Below, one piece after another: positions 1 through 10,288 of a stretch of 54,496 nt of DNA. The stretch covers positions 1 to 54,496 of the forward strand of contig JAIRPK010000019.1 of NCBI GenBank assembly GCA_031257015.1. Direction: 5' to 3'. The DNA comes from Tannerellaceae bacterium (lineage in GTDB: Bacteria; Bacteroidota; Bacteroidia; Bacteroidales; Tannerellaceae). Each line of letters starts with the position of its first letter. Position 1 is the stretch's first letter. The translations under genes and the position numbers were made by a program. Under the pieces are notes generated by a model. The model saw only the letters and a list, made by a program, of their open reading frames with translations. It was not told the origin of the DNA and did not search any database.

Positions 1-80
1 TCCGGCGCACGCGACGAGACTTCCGGCGCACGCGACGAGACTTCCGGCGCACGCGACGAGACTTCCGGCGCACGCGACGG
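1..80. repeat. 21-bp tandem repeat array (A), cut by window edge
   Basis: Three full 21-bp units start at 1, 22 and 43, followed by a 17-base partial copy that ends at 80. The copies are identical over the part seen. The unit contains CGC-AC-GCG (a short dyad) and ACGAGAC, a string also present in the large array at 24871. The array continues to the left of the window, so its real size is unknown. It lies 3' of the minus-strand ABC transporter operon. Confidence 0.93.
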
Positions 81-160
81 TATTTTATTTTAGTACGGAG
101 GAGTGATTTCCCGTGTGGCGACTTGGGCCGAGCTTAGGTTTGACGGCGGCTGTCGAGGCG

Positions 161-868
161 CTAACTGTTGGGCAGCAGGCGTTGTATCAGCTCGGAGGCA
201 CGCTCGGAGATGAGGGTGTTAAGTTCGTCCCGCAGGAGAGAAAATTCGTGGCGCGAGTATCGGCGGAGGATTCGGCCTTCGCTGAGATAGTGGATGCAGT
301 CGCAGCTGTCGGCGAGGGTTTCGTATATATGCGAGGTTATGATGATGGTCTTGCCGTTGCCGGCGGAGCGGAGGTGGTTGAGGATCATCGTCAGCAGGCG
401 GACGCCTTCCAGGTCGAGGCCGTTGAAGGGTTCGTCGAGCAGAATTATGGGCTTGCCGGTTTTGATGACGGCCATGAGGGCTAGTTTTTTGCGCATCCCT
501 GTGGAGTAGTTTTCTGTGATGTCGTCGAGTGGAAGCGAGAAAAGTTGCTGCCATCCTGACTGGTCGAACGGTGCGCCCGGCGGAGCGGTGAAGAGTTGGA
601 GATATTCATGTCCGGTCATTTGCGGGTAGAAGTAGTTGTCCATTTCCAGATATGCGATGTCGGCCCGTCGCAGTGGCGAGCCGTTGAAGGTTATTCGTCC
701 TTCGTTTATGGGGATGAACCGGTAGATGGCGTTGAGGAGTGTGGTTTTACCGGCTCCGTTGAGACCGACCAGGCCGTGTATGCCAGGTTCGAGAGAGAGG
801 AAGAGGTCTTTGAGGACGTAGCTGCTGCTGTTGCCGTATCGGATGCGTATGTTATCGATCGTAAGCAT
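161..868 (-). CDS. ABC transporter ATP-binding protein
   Basis: The 235-residue nucleotide-binding subunit of an ABC transporter is expected to hydrolyse ATP on the cytoplasmic face. Visible motifs are Walker A GLNGAGKTT (residues 35-43), the degenerate signature STGMRKKLA near 120-130, Walker B IILLDEP near 140-147 followed by the D-loop, and the H-loop histidine in ITSHIYE. The length is normal for a single-domain ATPase. The start codon overlaps the upstream membrane-protein gene by 17 nt, which indicates translational coupling and a two-gene exporter. The substrate cannot be told from sequence. The architecture resembles ABC-2 type exporters of bacteriocin-like or unknown compounds. Confidence 0.93.
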   Translation of the reverse strand: MLTIDNIRIRYGNSSSYVLKDLFLSLEPGIHGLVGLNGAGKTTLLNAIYRFIPINEGRITFNGSPLRRADIAYLEMDNYFYPQMTGHEYLQLFTAPPGAPFDQSGWQQLFSLPLDDITENYSTGMRKKLALMAVIKTGKPIILLDEPFNGLDLEGVRLLTMILNHLRSAGNGKTIIITSHIYETLADSCDCIHYLSEGRILRRYSRHEFSLLRDELNTLISERASELIQRLLPNS

Positions 869-1826
869 TGAGGTATTGTTCCAGATTTTTGATTGCGGGG
901 TTGCAGTACCGTATGATTAGTATGACGGTTATGGGGGAGAGGGGGAGCGCCAACATTCCCAGTATGGAGAGTGCGACTGAGAATCTGCCGGCTTCCAGCG
1001 ATTTGCTGGGCTGGTAGCAGGCGTATTTGACCAGTATGTAGAGGGCGATGTTGAGCGTTGCGGCGAATATGAATATGCAGGGCAGCCATGCTGTTTGCGG
1101 GTGTATTAATGCTGCTGTCAGGCATACTGGTGCGAGGGCTATGAAATAGAACCGGAGATTAATGGCGAGTTTATGCCTGATAAACCGGCGTGCTCCATGC
1201 TCTTGGCAGCAGAGTATGCTAAGCGGCTCTCCTGTCCGGAAGAAATCCAGCGGGAGGCATATCATTAGCCACAGGAAGAAGATGGAGAGGTATGGTTCGA
1301 GAAAAGCCAGCGTCCATGCAAGGAAGTAAAGCAGCAGCATCCAAATGCCATATCGGCGAAAACCGGAGCGCGTTTCGTACAGTTCGCAGGGAATGGCTCG
1401 CGGGACGGGTATTTTGAGTGTTTTTGTGCTGAGTTGTTTTAAGAGTCCGGTTGCGATGCAGGCGGCGAGCATCGACATGGAGGCGAACATGAAGCCTTTC
1501 CATGCTGAGACTGCCCATATCGGCGATGTTATCATGGCATAATCGACGGAGAAGGTTAGCCATGGGCGCGGGGCGATGATATGGATGAACCGGTAGTCCT
1601 TCCGCCGGAGGTGTATGGCGAGGATGATTAGCCAGAAGATGGCCGCTTCGAGCAAAGCTGTCCCGTTGCTGTCCGTTACTGCAAGCAGCGATGACAGTCC
1701 GATGCCGACGCCGGCGATGACAGCCAGCTTGTATGCCCATGGTATATCTTTGAAGACAGCGTAAAGTTGCGCCAGTCGGAAGCGGAGGAAGAGGATTTCG
1801 CTTAATGGGTTAGGGGTGGCTTTCAA
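852..1826 (-). CDS. ABC transporter membrane (permease) protein
   Basis: This 324-residue polytopic membrane protein has several strongly hydrophobic stretches, for example around residues 33-50, 60-75, 160-190, 225-265 and 280-305, with few charged residues in them. No conserved motif is recognised. The role is inferred from the partner gene: its 3' end overlaps the ATPase gene by 17 nt, a common arrangement for ATPase plus permease. The N-terminus (MKATPNPLSEILFLRFRLAQ) looks cytoplasmic. A -7 promoter element lies about 105 bp upstream on the minus strand. No signal peptide is seen. It could also be described simply as a hypothetical membrane protein. Confidence 0.8.
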   Translation of the reverse strand: MKATPNPLSEILFLRFRLAQLYAVFKDIPWAYKLAVIAGVGIGLSSLLAVTDSNGTALLEAAIFWLIILAIHLRRKDYRFIHIIAPRPWLTFSVDYAMITSPIWAVSAWKGFMFASMSMLAACIATGLLKQLSTKTLKIPVPRAIPCELYETRSGFRRYGIWMLLLYFLAWTLAFLEPYLSIFFLWLMICLPLDFFRTGEPLSILCCQEHGARRFIRHKLAINLRFYFIALAPVCLTAALIHPQTAWLPCIFIFAATLNIALYILVKYACYQPSKSLEAGRFSVALSILGMLALPLSPITVILIIRYCNPAIKNLEQYLNAYDR

Positions 1827-1931
1827 TGTGTTTATTTGAGATTTTGTTCACTGCACCGTCTCTATTTATATGTTCCAAACAGTCAGGAAGGATAATATTA
1901 TTGTTTGACATTTTCGTTTTTCCAATGGGAG

Positions 1932-1939
1932 CAAAGATA
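1932..1939 (-). promoter_or_regulatory. Bacteroidota -7 promoter element for the ABC operon
   Basis: Read on the minus strand this is TATCTTTG, a perfect TAnnTTTG -7 element. No clear TTTG -33 box lies 19-21 bp upstream. It would give a 5' UTR of roughly 100 nt for the permease/ATPase operon. Confidence 0.5.
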
Positions 1940-2059
1940 TAAATGTTTTGTAATTCAGCATGGGTGAGCGATTATCCCAAAAGGATTATTAATCGTAAAT
2001 ATTTATTGGTGGAATTGGTGTTTTGCGGCAGCATTGCGCTATTTTGGCGTGCAGCCTGA

Positions 2060-2089
2060 TTGCATGTAGCGAGATTCTTTTTAACTTTG
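2060..2089 (+). promoter_or_regulatory. Promoter of the clpC-htpG operon
   Basis: TTG (2060-2062), a 19-bp spacer, then TAACTTTG (2082-2089) matches the Bacteroidota -33/-7 consensus TTTG-N19-21-TAnnTTTG. Transcription should start near 2095. That lies downstream of the in-frame TTG at 2023 and supports ATG 2110 as the clpC start. Confidence 0.75.
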
Positions 2090-2109
2090 CACTGCATAAA
2101 AATTATGAT

Positions 2110-4674
2110 ATGAAAGGTAATTATTATTCAAGAAGATTGTTCGATGTGCTGGAATATAGCAAGGAGGAAGCGGCAAGGCTGCAAAACGCCAGTGTTTTTC
2201 CGGAGCATCTTTTATTAGGTATCATTCGCGACGGCAGTGGCATGGCTGTACAGGTTTTGTATGAGCTGGATGTAAATCCGAAAAAGCTGAAGATGGAGAT
2301 AGAGGATCATCTGCGTGCTGCCCATAAAGCTGATAATATGGTTGAGCTTCAAAATGTGTCTATGGAACAGTCTGCTGACAAGGCTTTGAAAATAAGTGTT
2401 CTGGAAGCCCGCAACTGCAAGAGTAAAGAAACGGATACGGAGCATCTTATGCTGGCGATATTGAAGGATGGTGGCAGCATTGCCTCTCAGGTTCTGAAGA
2501 AAAAAGGTGTTAGCTATCGTATTTTCCATAATAAATTAACGGCGTTGCAGGATTTGTTTCCTCCGAAGGCCGGGGCAAGCGAAATGGATGAAGCGGACGA
2601 AATCAGAAGCGGCTATACGGACGATGAGGATGACGACGACGATCTGTTCTCGTCTAAAAAAGACCCGTCCAAGCCTGGACAGTCCGGAGGAGCGTCACAG
2701 CCAAAATCGCCGAATGATACACCTGTTCTGGATAATTTCGGTACGGATTTGACCCGTATAGCTTCGGAAAACCGTCTTGACCCGATTGTTGGCCGAGAGA
2801 AAGAAATTGAAAGGCTGGCGCAGATACTAAGCCGGAGGAAAAAGAATAATCCGGTGCTGATTGGCGAACCGGGAGTGGGGAAGTCGGCTATAGTCGAAGG
2901 CCTTGCGATGAGGATAATCCAGAAAAGAGTGTCAAGGATTTTGTTTGACAAGCGGCTTATCAGTCTTGACATGACGTCTGTCGTTGCTGGGACGAAGTAC
3001 CGTGGCCAATTTGAGGAGCGTATTAAGGCTATATTGAATGAACTTCAAAAGAATCCTCAGATAATATTGTTTATTGATGAAATACATACGATTGTTGGGG
3101 CAGGAGCCGCCTCCGGCTCAATGGATGCGGAAAATATTTTGAAGCCTGCTCTATCAAGAGGCGAATTGCAATGTATCGGTGCCACAACGCTGGATGAATA
3201 TAGGCGTAGCATCGAAAAGGATGGAGCGCTGGAAAGGCGTTTCCAAAAAGTCATAGTCGATCCAACCAGCGTTGCAGAGACGTTACAAATTCTTCATAAT
3301 ATAAAGCCATGCTATGAGGAGCATCATCATGTTACTTATACAGATGAGGCATTGAAGGCTTGCGTTATGCTGACTGAAAGATACGTAAGTGAGCGCAAAT
3401 TTCCTGATAAGGCAATTGACGCTTTGGACGAGGCCGGTTCACGAGTGCATATCTCCAATATCATCGTTCCTAAAAGTATTGAGGACCTGGAGGAGAAAAT
3501 AGAGGCGACAAAGGCAGAAAAGCTAGTAGCAGTCAAGTCGCAAAACTTTGAACTGGCTGCCAGCTTCCGCGATAAGGAACGTGCATTGTCTCTGTCTCTG
3601 GACGAAGCAAAAAAACGTTGGGAACAGGATTTGCAGGATCATCGGGAGATTGTCGATGATGAGAAGGTGGCAGAAGTAGTTGCGATGATGTCTGGAGTGC
3701 CTGTTCAGCGTATTGCAACGAGTGAGAATGCAAAACTTTTGAACATGGATGTAGCTTTGCGTGATAAGGTTGTAGGGCAGGACGAAGCTGTTTCCAAAAT
3801 AGTGAAAGCTATCCGTAGGAATCGTGTCGGGCTTAAAGACCCAAACAAGCCTATCGGAACGTTCATGTTTCTTGGTCCTACTGGAGTTGGGAAGACCCAT
3901 CTTGCCAAGGTTCTGGCAGAATTTTTGTTTGATTCCGCCGATGCTCTCATCCGCATTGACATGAGCGAATACTTAGAGAAACATTCCGTATCAAGACTTA
4001 TCGGAGCACCTCCTGGATATATCGGTTATGACGACGGCGGGCAGCTGACGGAGAAGGTAAGACGTAAACCTTATTCGGTTGTCTTGCTTGATGAAATAGA
4101 AAAGGCGCATCCTGATGTATTTAATCTGCTGCTTCAGGTGCTAGACGAAGGACGACTGACGGATAGCTTCGGCAGAAAAATCGACTTTAAAAATACATTG
4201 CTAATCCTGACGTCAAATATCGGTACGCGCCAACTGAAAGATTTCGGTCATGGTGTCGGTTTCAATACAAGAATGAATCAGGAAGTAGATAAAGACGTGG
4301 CACACGGAATAATCCAAAAGGCCTTGAACAAGTCCTTTGCGCCGGAGTTTGTAAACAGAATTGATGATATAATCATGTTTGAACAACTGAGTAAGGAATC
4401 TATCCGTAAGATTATTGAACTTGAACTGAAAGGCTTGTACGGCAGAATGGAGAAACTGGAGTTTACCATGGAACTAACTGACGAGGCTAAAGATTTCCTT
4501 GCAACCAAAGGATACGACGTCCAGTTCGGCGCACGTCCTCTGAAACGGGCTATTCAAAAATATATCGAAGACGAAATAGCGGAACAAATTATCAAATCGA
4601 CCGTTTCAGCAGGCGATACTATTTTAATCGGATATAATAAGGATGAACAAAAATTATTAATAGAAAAGAAATAA
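2110..4674 (+). CDS. clpC: ATP-dependent Clp protease ATP-binding subunit ClpC
   Basis: This is a class I Clp/Hsp100 unfoldase of 854 residues that unfolds proteins and threads them into ClpP. Order of parts: two Clp-N repeats (about 1-155), an acidic linker (about 165-210) with a run of Asp, AAA1 with Walker [10 protein letters not shown] near 252 and Walker B ILFIDEIH, a UVR-like coiled middle region (about 455-505), AAA2 with Walker [10 protein letters not shown] near 589 and [11 protein letters not shown], and a C-terminal D2-small domain. A VGF tripeptide near residue 715 fits the ClpP-docking loop and separates it from ClpB. The frame is open from a TTG at 2023, but ATG 2110 is preferred because the Clp-N domain begins there and the promoter lies between the two. 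Confidence 0.96.
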   Translation: MKGNYYSRRLFDVLEYSKEEAARLQNASVFPEHLLLGIIRDGSGMAVQVLYELDVNPKKLKMEIEDHLRAAHKADNMVELQNVSMEQSADKALKISVLEARNCKSKETDTEHLMLAILKDGGSIASQVLKKKGVSYRIFHNKLTALQDLFPPKAGASEMDEADEIRSGYTDDEDDDDDLFSSKKDPSKPGQSGGASQPKSPNDTPVLDNFGTDLTRIASENRLDPIVGREKEIERLAQILSRRKKNNPVLIGEPGVGKSAIVEGLAMRIIQKRVSRILFDKRLISLDMTSVVAGTKYRGQFEERIKAILNELQKNPQIILFIDEIHTIVGAGAASGSMDAENILKPALSRGELQCIGATTLDEYRRSIEKDGALERRFQKVIVDPTSVAETLQILHNIKPCYEEHHHVTYTDEALKACVMLTERYVSERKFPDKAIDALDEAGSRVHISNIIVPKSIEDLEEKIEATKAEKLVAVKSQNFELAASFRDKERALSLSLDEAKKRWEQDLQDHREIVDDEKVAEVVAMMSGVPVQRIATSENAKLLNMDVALRDKVVGQDEAVSKIVKAIRRNRVGLKDPNKPIGTFMFLGPTGVGKTHLAKVLAEFLFDSADALIRIDMSEYLEKHSVSRLIGAPPGYIGYDDGGQLTEKVRRKPYSVVLLDEIEKAHPDVFNLLLQVLDEGRLTDSFGRKIDFKNTLLILTSNIGTRQLKDFGHGVGFNTRMNQEVDKDVAHGIIQKALNKSFAPEFVNRIDDIIMFEQLSKESIRKIIELELKGLYGRMEKLEFTMELTDEAKDFLATKGYDVQFGARPLKRAIQKYIEDEIAEQIIKSTVSAGDTILIGYNKDEQKLLIEKK

Positions 4675-4679
4675 ATAAT

Positions 4680-6737
4680 ATGTCTAAGCAAGGTAATATA
4701 GGGGTAACGAGTGAGAATATATTCCCTATCATTAAAAAGTTTTTGTATAGTGATCATGAAATTTTCCTGCGGGAAATAGTCTCTAATGCGGTTGATGCCA
4801 CACAGAAACTTAAAACACTCGCTTCTGTGGGTGAATTTAAGGGCGAACTTGGCGAACAGGTTATCCATATCACGCTGGATGAAAAAGCTGGCACGATTGT
4901 AGTGTCCGACAATGGATTGGGGATGACAGCAGAGGAAATAGATAAGTACATCAACCAAATTGCTTTTTCTGGAGCTGAAGAATTTGTTGAGAAATACAAG
5001 AATGATTCCGCATCTATTATAGGTCATTTCGGTTTGGGGTTCTACTCTACATTTATGGTGTCGAAGAAAGTTGAAATCGTAACGCGTTCATACAAGGAAG
5101 GTGCTGTGCCTATGCGTTGGAGTTGCGAAGGCAATCCGGAATACAAATTAGAGGAAACAACACGCAACCATATAGGAACGGATATCATCCTGCATATTGA
5201 TGATGAGAACAAGGATTTTCTCGATAAAGATAAAATTAGCGGCCTGCTAAAGAAATATTGTCGTTTTCTTCCGGTTCCCATCGTATTCGGAAAAAGGCAG
5301 GAATGGAAGAATGGGAAATATGTGGATACCGACGAAGATAATATTGTTAATGAGACAAAACCGGCATGGACACGCAAGCCAGCAGAATTGACTGACGAAG
5401 ATTATAAAAAATTCTATCGCGATCTTTATCCTATGTCCGAGGAACCTTTATTCTGGATTCATCTTAATGTTGACTATCCGTTTAATTTGACAGGTATATT
5501 ATATTTCCCGCGTGTTAAGAACAACTTGGAATTGAACCGGAATAAAATTCAGCTGTATTCCAATCAAGTGTTTGTTACAGATTCTGTTGAAGGGATTGTG
5601 CCAGAGTTCCTCACCTTGCTGCATGGCGTCCTTGACTCGCCGGATATTCCGCTTAATGTTTCGCGTTCTTATTTGCAGAGTGACCAGAATGTGAAGAAAA
5701 TTTCTGGCCATATCACTAAAAAGGTGGCTGACCGATTGGAAGATATTTTCAAAAACGACCGACCGCAATTTGAAGAAAAATGGGATAGTCTTAAACTCTT
5801 TATTCAATATGGCATGCTAAGCGATGAGAAGTTTTATGACAGAGCAGCTAAATTTGCACTATTAAAAGATATTGACGGAACGAATTTTACCTTTGAGGAG
5901 TATAAAAAACTCATCAAGGACAGCCAAACCGACAAGGACAATCAACTTATATATATATATTCAAGCAGTACGGAGGACCAATACAGTTACATCCAAAATG
6001 CAAAAGATAAGGGGTATAGCGTCCTCTTGATGGATGGGCAATTGGATGTGCATGTCATTGGGCATTTGGAACAGAAATTTGAAAACACTCGCTTTGTCAG
6101 AGTGGATAGCGACACGATTGATAATATCATTCGCAAGGGTGACAATGGTAAAGTAGATTTAAGTGAAGAACAACGGACGGCTCTTCAAGGAATTTTCAAA
6201 AGCCAAATGCCGAAATTGGAGAAGATGGAGTTTAACGTCGCTTTTGAAGCATTGGGCGAAAACACCAATCCTGTACTGCTTACGCAGAGCGAATATATGC
6301 GACGCATGAGGGAAATGTCGGCTATGCAGCCAGGGATGTCTTTCTATGGAGAAATGCCTGATAGCTTCAATGTTACGCTGAATATAAACCATCCGCTAGT
6401 TAAGAAAGTCTTGGCAGATGAGGAAGCTGCCTGTGCCGAACATCTTTCTCCTGTCTTAGCGGACATAAAAGGTTGGGAAGCGCGTCAATCCGATCTTTAC
6501 GACAAACAGGACAAGAAAAAAAGCGAAGATGTAGCTGATGCCGAAAAAGAAGACTTAGAAAACACCAACAAAAAACTTGAAGAATTGCGTAATCAACGCG
6601 ACCAAATTCTTTCTGATTTCGCATCCAACAACAAGCTTGTACATGAGCTGATCGACTTGGCTTTGTTAAGCAACGGATTGCTTAAAGGTGAAGCATTGAG
6701 CCGTTTCATTAAGCGCAGTATTCAAATGATTGGATAA
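4680..6737 (+). CDS. htpG: Molecular chaperone HtpG (Hsp90)
   Basis: This is the cytosolic Hsp90 homologue, an ATP-dependent dimeric chaperone that remodels client proteins. The N-terminal GHKL ATPase is clear: LREIVSNAVDA (with the catalytic Glu and Mg-binding Asn), DNGLGM and GHFGLGFYS. The middle domain carries the catalytic-Arg loop region around LNVSRSYLQ. At 685 residues it is longer than the roughly 625-residue E. coli protein, with a charged, lysine- and glutamate-rich segment near residues 610-650 in the C-terminal dimerisation part. It lies 5 bp after clpC with no terminator between, so the two chaperones are probably co-transcribed. Confidence 0.97.
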   Translation: MSKQGNIGVTSENIFPIIKKFLYSDHEIFLREIVSNAVDATQKLKTLASVGEFKGELGEQVIHITLDEKAGTIVVSDNGLGMTAEEIDKYINQIAFSGAEEFVEKYKNDSASIIGHFGLGFYSTFMVSKKVEIVTRSYKEGAVPMRWSCEGNPEYKLEETTRNHIGTDIILHIDDENKDFLDKDKISGLLKKYCRFLPVPIVFGKRQEWKNGKYVDTDEDNIVNETKPAWTRKPAELTDEDYKKFYRDLYPMSEEPLFWIHLNVDYPFNLTGILYFPRVKNNLELNRNKIQLYSNQVFVTDSVEGIVPEFLTLLHGVLDSPDIPLNVSRSYLQSDQNVKKISGHITKKVADRLEDIFKNDRPQFEEKWDSLKLFIQYGMLSDEKFYDRAAKFALLKDIDGTNFTFEEYKKLIKDSQTDKDNQLIYIYSSSTEDQYSYIQNAKDKGYSVLLMDGQLDVHVIGHLEQKFENTRFVRVDSDTIDNIIRKGDNGKVDLSEEQRTALQGIFKSQMPKLEKMEFNVAFEALGENTNPVLLTQSEYMRRMREMSAMQPGMSFYGEMPDSFNVTLNINHPLVKKVLADEEAACAEHLSPVLADIKGWEARQSDLYDKQDKKKSEDVADAEKEDLENTNKKLEELRNQRDQILSDFASNNKLVHELIDLALLSNGLLKGEALSRFIKRSIQMIG

Positions 6738-7297
6738 TGAAATATATTGAAACTCATATCCCCGACGTCCGGATTATTGAACCTGAAATATTCCATGACT
6801 GTCGGGGATATTTTTTTGAAACTTACAGAATGGACGAACTGAACCAGAGCATAGGGCACATGGTGAACTTTATTCAGGAGAATGAATCGTGCTCGTCTAA
6901 AGGTGTCCTCCGAGGATTGCATTTCCAACTGAATCCCTATTCGCAGGCTAAGCTTGTCCGAGTTATAAAAGGAACAGTTTTGGACGTGGTTGTCGATTTA
7001 CGCAAATGCTCCCATTCCTTTGGACAGCATGTCGCCGTCGAACTTTCGGAGGAAAACAAACGGCAACTATTCATTCCCAGAGGTTTTGCCCACGGCTTCC
7101 ATGTACTGAGCGATGAAGTCGTCTTTACATACAAAGTCGACAACTCTTACCGCCCGGATGCCGAGCGCTGTATTAGATACAACGATCCTGATCTTAACAT
7201 TGATTGGAAAATCCCTTGCGGGAGCACACCCATTCTCTCCGCTAAAGACATGAATGCGCCTCTGCTCGCAGAAAGCAATTCCGATTTATATTTATAA
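6737..7297 (+). CDS. rfbC: dTDP-4-dehydrorhamnose 3,5-epimerase
   Basis: The 186-residue RmlC enzyme epimerises dTDP-4-dehydro-6-deoxyglucose at C3 and C5 in dTDP-L-rhamnose synthesis. Family landmarks are RGLHFQ (active-site His in the cupin barrel), KLVRVIKGTVLDVVVDLR, IPRGFAHGF and FTYKVDNSY. Its start codon shares one base with the htpG stop codon (TAATG), so translation is likely coupled to the chaperone operon. The pathway partner rfbB is 1.3 kb downstream; rfbA and rfbD are not in the window. Confidence 0.96.
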   Translation: MKYIETHIPDVRIIEPEIFHDCRGYFFETYRMDELNQSIGHMVNFIQENESCSSKGVLRGLHFQLNPYSQAKLVRVIKGTVLDVVVDLRKCSHSFGQHVAVELSEENKRQLFIPRGFAHGFHVLSDEVVFTYKVDNSYRPDAERCIRYNDPDLNIDWKIPCGSTPILSAKDMNAPLLAESNSDLYL

Positions 7298-7449
7298 TCA
7301 TATCTGTCCGCTTAACCTAAAACAAGGCTCAGTCTGTTCCAAGCGATTTGCAATCCTGGCGCTGCATCAAATCCTCAAAAGCAAGTCCCCGTGCCTCCCT
7401 TTGGAACCACTCTCACATGTACACAATAATTCATAAACACATTTATCTA

Positions 7450-8604
7450 ATGAAAAATCTCTTTCTGACCCTCTTTATCTTCCTCCTTTCCCCCGTCGCC
7501 GTCATGGCTCAAAGCGTTAAGATTACGCACGGCCCATACCTGCAAAACTTGGGCGAACGCGATGTTACGATCGTTTGGACAACAGACAAAAACGCCGTAT
7601 CATGGGTCGAAGTTGCACCCGACGATAATACACATTTCTATCTCACAGAGCGACCTAAATTCTTCGCCTCTAAAAACGGAATCAAACTGGAAAGCACTGT
7701 ACATGCCGTTAAACTGAAAGGTCTTTCGCCTGCAACAAAATATCGTTACAGAGTCTTTTCGCAAGAAATTACCGAACGCAACGAGAATCACATATCTTAC
7801 GGCAACGTGGCGTCAACATCAGCTTATCGTCCGTTCTCCTTCGTCACGCTCGACATAAATAAGCCGGCAGTCTCTTTCACAATGGTGAACGACATTCATG
7901 GACGGAGCGCCGTACTCGAACAACTACTGTCGCAGACCGACCCGACAAATAACGATATGGTTTTCTTCAACGGCGACATGGTCTCATCACTCATCGACGA
8001 GGACGACCTGTTCAATGGATTCATGGATGCCAGCGTAAAATCCTTCGCAGCCAATGTCCCAATGTATTACGCCAGAGGGAACCACGAAACGAGAGGAATA
8101 TTCGCCACGCATTTCCAGGACTACTTCTCTCCTCTGAACTCCGAACTTTATTACATCGTCCGCCAAGGCCCAATATGCTTTGTCGTTCTTGACAGCGGTG
8201 AAGACAAGCCGGATAGCGACATCGAGTACAGCGGCATTACCGTCTATGACGACTATCGCACGCAAGAAGCCGAATGGCTGAAAGATGCCCTCAAAAGCGA
8301 TATTTATACCAGCGCAACATTCAAAGTCGTCATCTGCCACATGCCTCCTGAAAATGAATGGCACGGGGAATCGGAAGTACTGAAAAAGTTCGTCCCACTG
8401 CTGAACAGCGCCAGCGTAGACGTAATGCTTTGCGGACATGTGCACCAGCATATCAAAAGGAAGGCTGACGACAAGGTGCACTTCCCAGTCCTCATCAACT
8501 CCAACAACGCCGTGGTCAAAGGGACAGTTACAGGCAAAACACTTAATCTAGACGTGCTCGACAGCAACGGCAAAAAAACAGACCAGCTAATCATTTCTCA
8601 CTAA
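7450..8604 (+). CDS. Secreted metallophosphoesterase with purple-acid-phosphatase-like N-domain
   Basis: The protein has 384 residues from ATG 7450, chosen because a clear signal peptide (MKNLFLTLFIFLL...AVMAQS) begins there; the frame is open upstream to 7348 but that part is not signal-like. After cleavage a fibronectin-III-like domain (about 22-130) resembles the N-domain of purple acid phosphatases. It is followed by a calcineurin-like fold with DIHG, NGDMV, RGNHE, ICHMPP and GHVHQH, together supplying the two-metal site. It is probably a periplasmic or outer-membrane-associated phosphatase or phosphodiesterase. The substrate is unknown. It sits between rfbC and rfbB, possibly in the same transcript. 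Confidence 0.9.
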   Translation: MKNLFLTLFIFLLSPVAVMAQSVKITHGPYLQNLGERDVTIVWTTDKNAVSWVEVAPDDNTHFYLTERPKFFASKNGIKLESTVHAVKLKGLSPATKYRYRVFSQEITERNENHISYGNVASTSAYRPFSFVTLDINKPAVSFTMVNDIHGRSAVLEQLLSQTDPTNNDMVFFNGDMVSSLIDEDDLFNGFMDASVKSFAANVPMYYARGNHETRGIFATHFQDYFSPLNSELYYIVRQGPICFVVLDSGEDKPDSDIEYSGITVYDDYRTQEAEWLKDALKSDIYTSATFKVVICHMPPENEWHGESEVLKKFVPLLNSASVDVMLCGHVHQHIKRKADDKVHFPVLINSNNAVVKGTVTGKTLNLDVLDSNGKKTDQLIISH

Positions 8605-8630
8605 TTAAATCATCTCATTACCTAATTATT

Positions 8631-9734
8631 ATGAACGTATATCTAGTCACAGGCGGCGCCGGCTTCATTGGCGCCAATTTCGTCAAACTGTTACTGACAA
8701 AATACAGGGACATAAAAGTAGTCATCCTCGACGCCCTTACATACGCCGGAAATATCAAAACTGTTGAGGACGACATCCGAGACGAAAGATGCGACTTTGT
8801 CCACGGCGATATATGCAACCGCGAACTCGTCAAAAGCCTGTTCGAAAAGCACAACTTTAACTTCGTCGTAAACTTTGCCGCCGAAAGCCATGTAGACCGC
8901 AGCATCGACAACCCCCAGCTCTTCCTCATCACCAACATCCTCGGCACACAAAACCTCCTCGACGCAGCCAGACACGCATGGACAACAGGCAAAGACAACG
9001 ACGGATACCCACAATGGCTAAACGGAGTAAGATTCCACCAAGTCTCCACCGACGAAGTCTATGGCAGCCTCGAATCCGACAACAGCTTCTTTGAAGAAAC
9101 AACACCAATCGACCCAAGAAGCCCGTACAGCGCCTCAAAAGCCTCCGCGGACATGTTCGTCAACGCATACGCGGAAACATACAAAATGCCAGTCTCAATC
9201 ACCAGATGCTCAAACAACTACGGCCCCTACCACTTCCCCGAAAAACTGATACCACTCGTCATAAAAAACATCCTCGAAGGCAAACAACTGCCAGTTTACG
9301 GACAAGGAGCCAACATCCGCGACTGGCTATACGTCGAAGACCACTGCAAGGCCATCGACACCGTCATCCACCACGGGCGCCGCGGCGAAGTCTATAACAT
9401 CGGCGGAAACAACGAAATGAAAAACATAGACATCGTAAAACTCATCATCCGAACCATTCGCAACATCATGGAAGAAAAGCCAGCCTGCCGCGCAACACTA
9501 AAGAAGAAAATTTACAGTGACGACGGACAACTGCTCATAGACTGGATAAACGATGACCTCATCACCTTCGTGCAAGACCGCCTCGGCCACGACCTCCGAT
9601 ATGCCATCAACCCAGATAAAATCTACAAAGAACTCGGATGGAAACCGGAAACCTCCTTCAACGAAGGAATACAAAAAACCGTACAATGGTTCCTTGACAA
9701 CCAGGAATGGGTTGAAGCGGTATCGGAAAAATAA
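8631..9734 (+). CDS. rfbB: dTDP-glucose 4,6-dehydratase
   Basis: The 367-residue RmlB, an extended short-chain dehydrogenase, converts dTDP-glucose to dTDP-4-dehydro-6-deoxyglucose. The NAD-binding GGAGFIGANF starts at residue 8. The catalytic STDEVYG and YSASKA (Tyr-x-x-x-Lys) are present, as is RCSNNYGPYHFPEKLIP. Between the substrate-binding part and the C-terminal helices is an insertion (about residues 275-310) that makes it longer than the enterobacterial enzyme. It lies 26 bp after the phosphoesterase and is followed by a strong terminator. Confidence 0.97.
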   Translation: MNVYLVTGGAGFIGANFVKLLLTKYRDIKVVILDALTYAGNIKTVEDDIRDERCDFVHGDICNRELVKSLFEKHNFNFVVNFAAESHVDRSIDNPQLFLITNILGTQNLLDAARHAWTTGKDNDGYPQWLNGVRFHQVSTDEVYGSLESDNSFFEETTPIDPRSPYSASKASADMFVNAYAETYKMPVSITRCSNNYGPYHFPEKLIPLVIKNILEGKQLPVYGQGANIRDWLYVEDHCKAIDTVIHHGRRGEVYNIGGNNEMKNIDIVKLIIRTIRNIMEEKPACRATLKKKIYSDDGQLLIDWINDDLITFVQDRLGHDLRYAINPDKIYKELGWKPETSFNEGIQKTVQWFLDNQEWVEAVSEK

Positions 9735-9753
9735 ACATCAGTAATACCAATTG

Positions 9754-9790
9754 CGTGGGGGCGACAAGATTATCGTCCCCACGTCTTTTT
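9754..9790 (+). terminator. Rho-independent terminator after rfbB
   Basis: An 11-bp stem (9754-9764 with 9773-9783, one G-U pair, GC-rich) and an 8-nt loop are followed by TCTTTTTT. It lies 20 bp after the rfbB stop codon and closes the clpC-to-rfbB gene run. Confidence 0.9.
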
Positions 9791-9962
9791 TGCGGAACTT
9801 CCGCGCAGCACGATTCCTTCAACCTTGGCAGCAGAGCAGCTCGACGCTGAAGCACATCCCCCCACCATCAGTTTCTCACTGAAAACATCGAAGGAGATAA
9901 ATCAGCTCGCCCGACCAAACCACCATCATTACACCACAATTAATATTCCAACAAATCCTAGA

Positions 9963-10046
9963 GAGACATCATCACTAACACTAGTGAGACACCATCACCA
10001 GAGTTAGTGAGACACCATCACTAACACTAGTGAGACATTTCACCAA
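9963..10046. repeat. 23-bp tandem repeat array (B)
   Basis: Three full 23-bp units (9963, 9986, 10009) and a decayed fourth share GAGACACCATCAC and a dyad CACTA-ACAC-TAGTG. The unit is clearly related to that of the array at 32661. The rest of the 617-bp gap between rfbB and the GH16 gene (9791-9962 and 10047-10288) holds only weak short open frames without homologue-like features; I see no gene there. Confidence 0.9.
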
Positions 10047-10288
10047 CGCCAGCATCGCTCTTGAACCATTGGAGACATGTTGATTATGACTAATTCAATT
10101 GCCGCACCATTTTTAACATATCTAATGCCCGCCAGCTGGAATACATGGCATAACAGGCCGGCGATTATGTTGAATTTGTCGAATTGCGGGAAAGATTCTG
10201 CTCGCCCAGCCTGCAGCCCGCGACCAGGCAACCGTCAACTTGCAACGAAATCAGAAAGGCAGAGAACGGATAACTGGAAACAGATAGC

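Noticed and set aside
2023..2109. N-terminal extension of ClpC from a TTG codon
   Set aside because: It lies before and across the promoter, and the Clp-N domain starts at ATG 2110.
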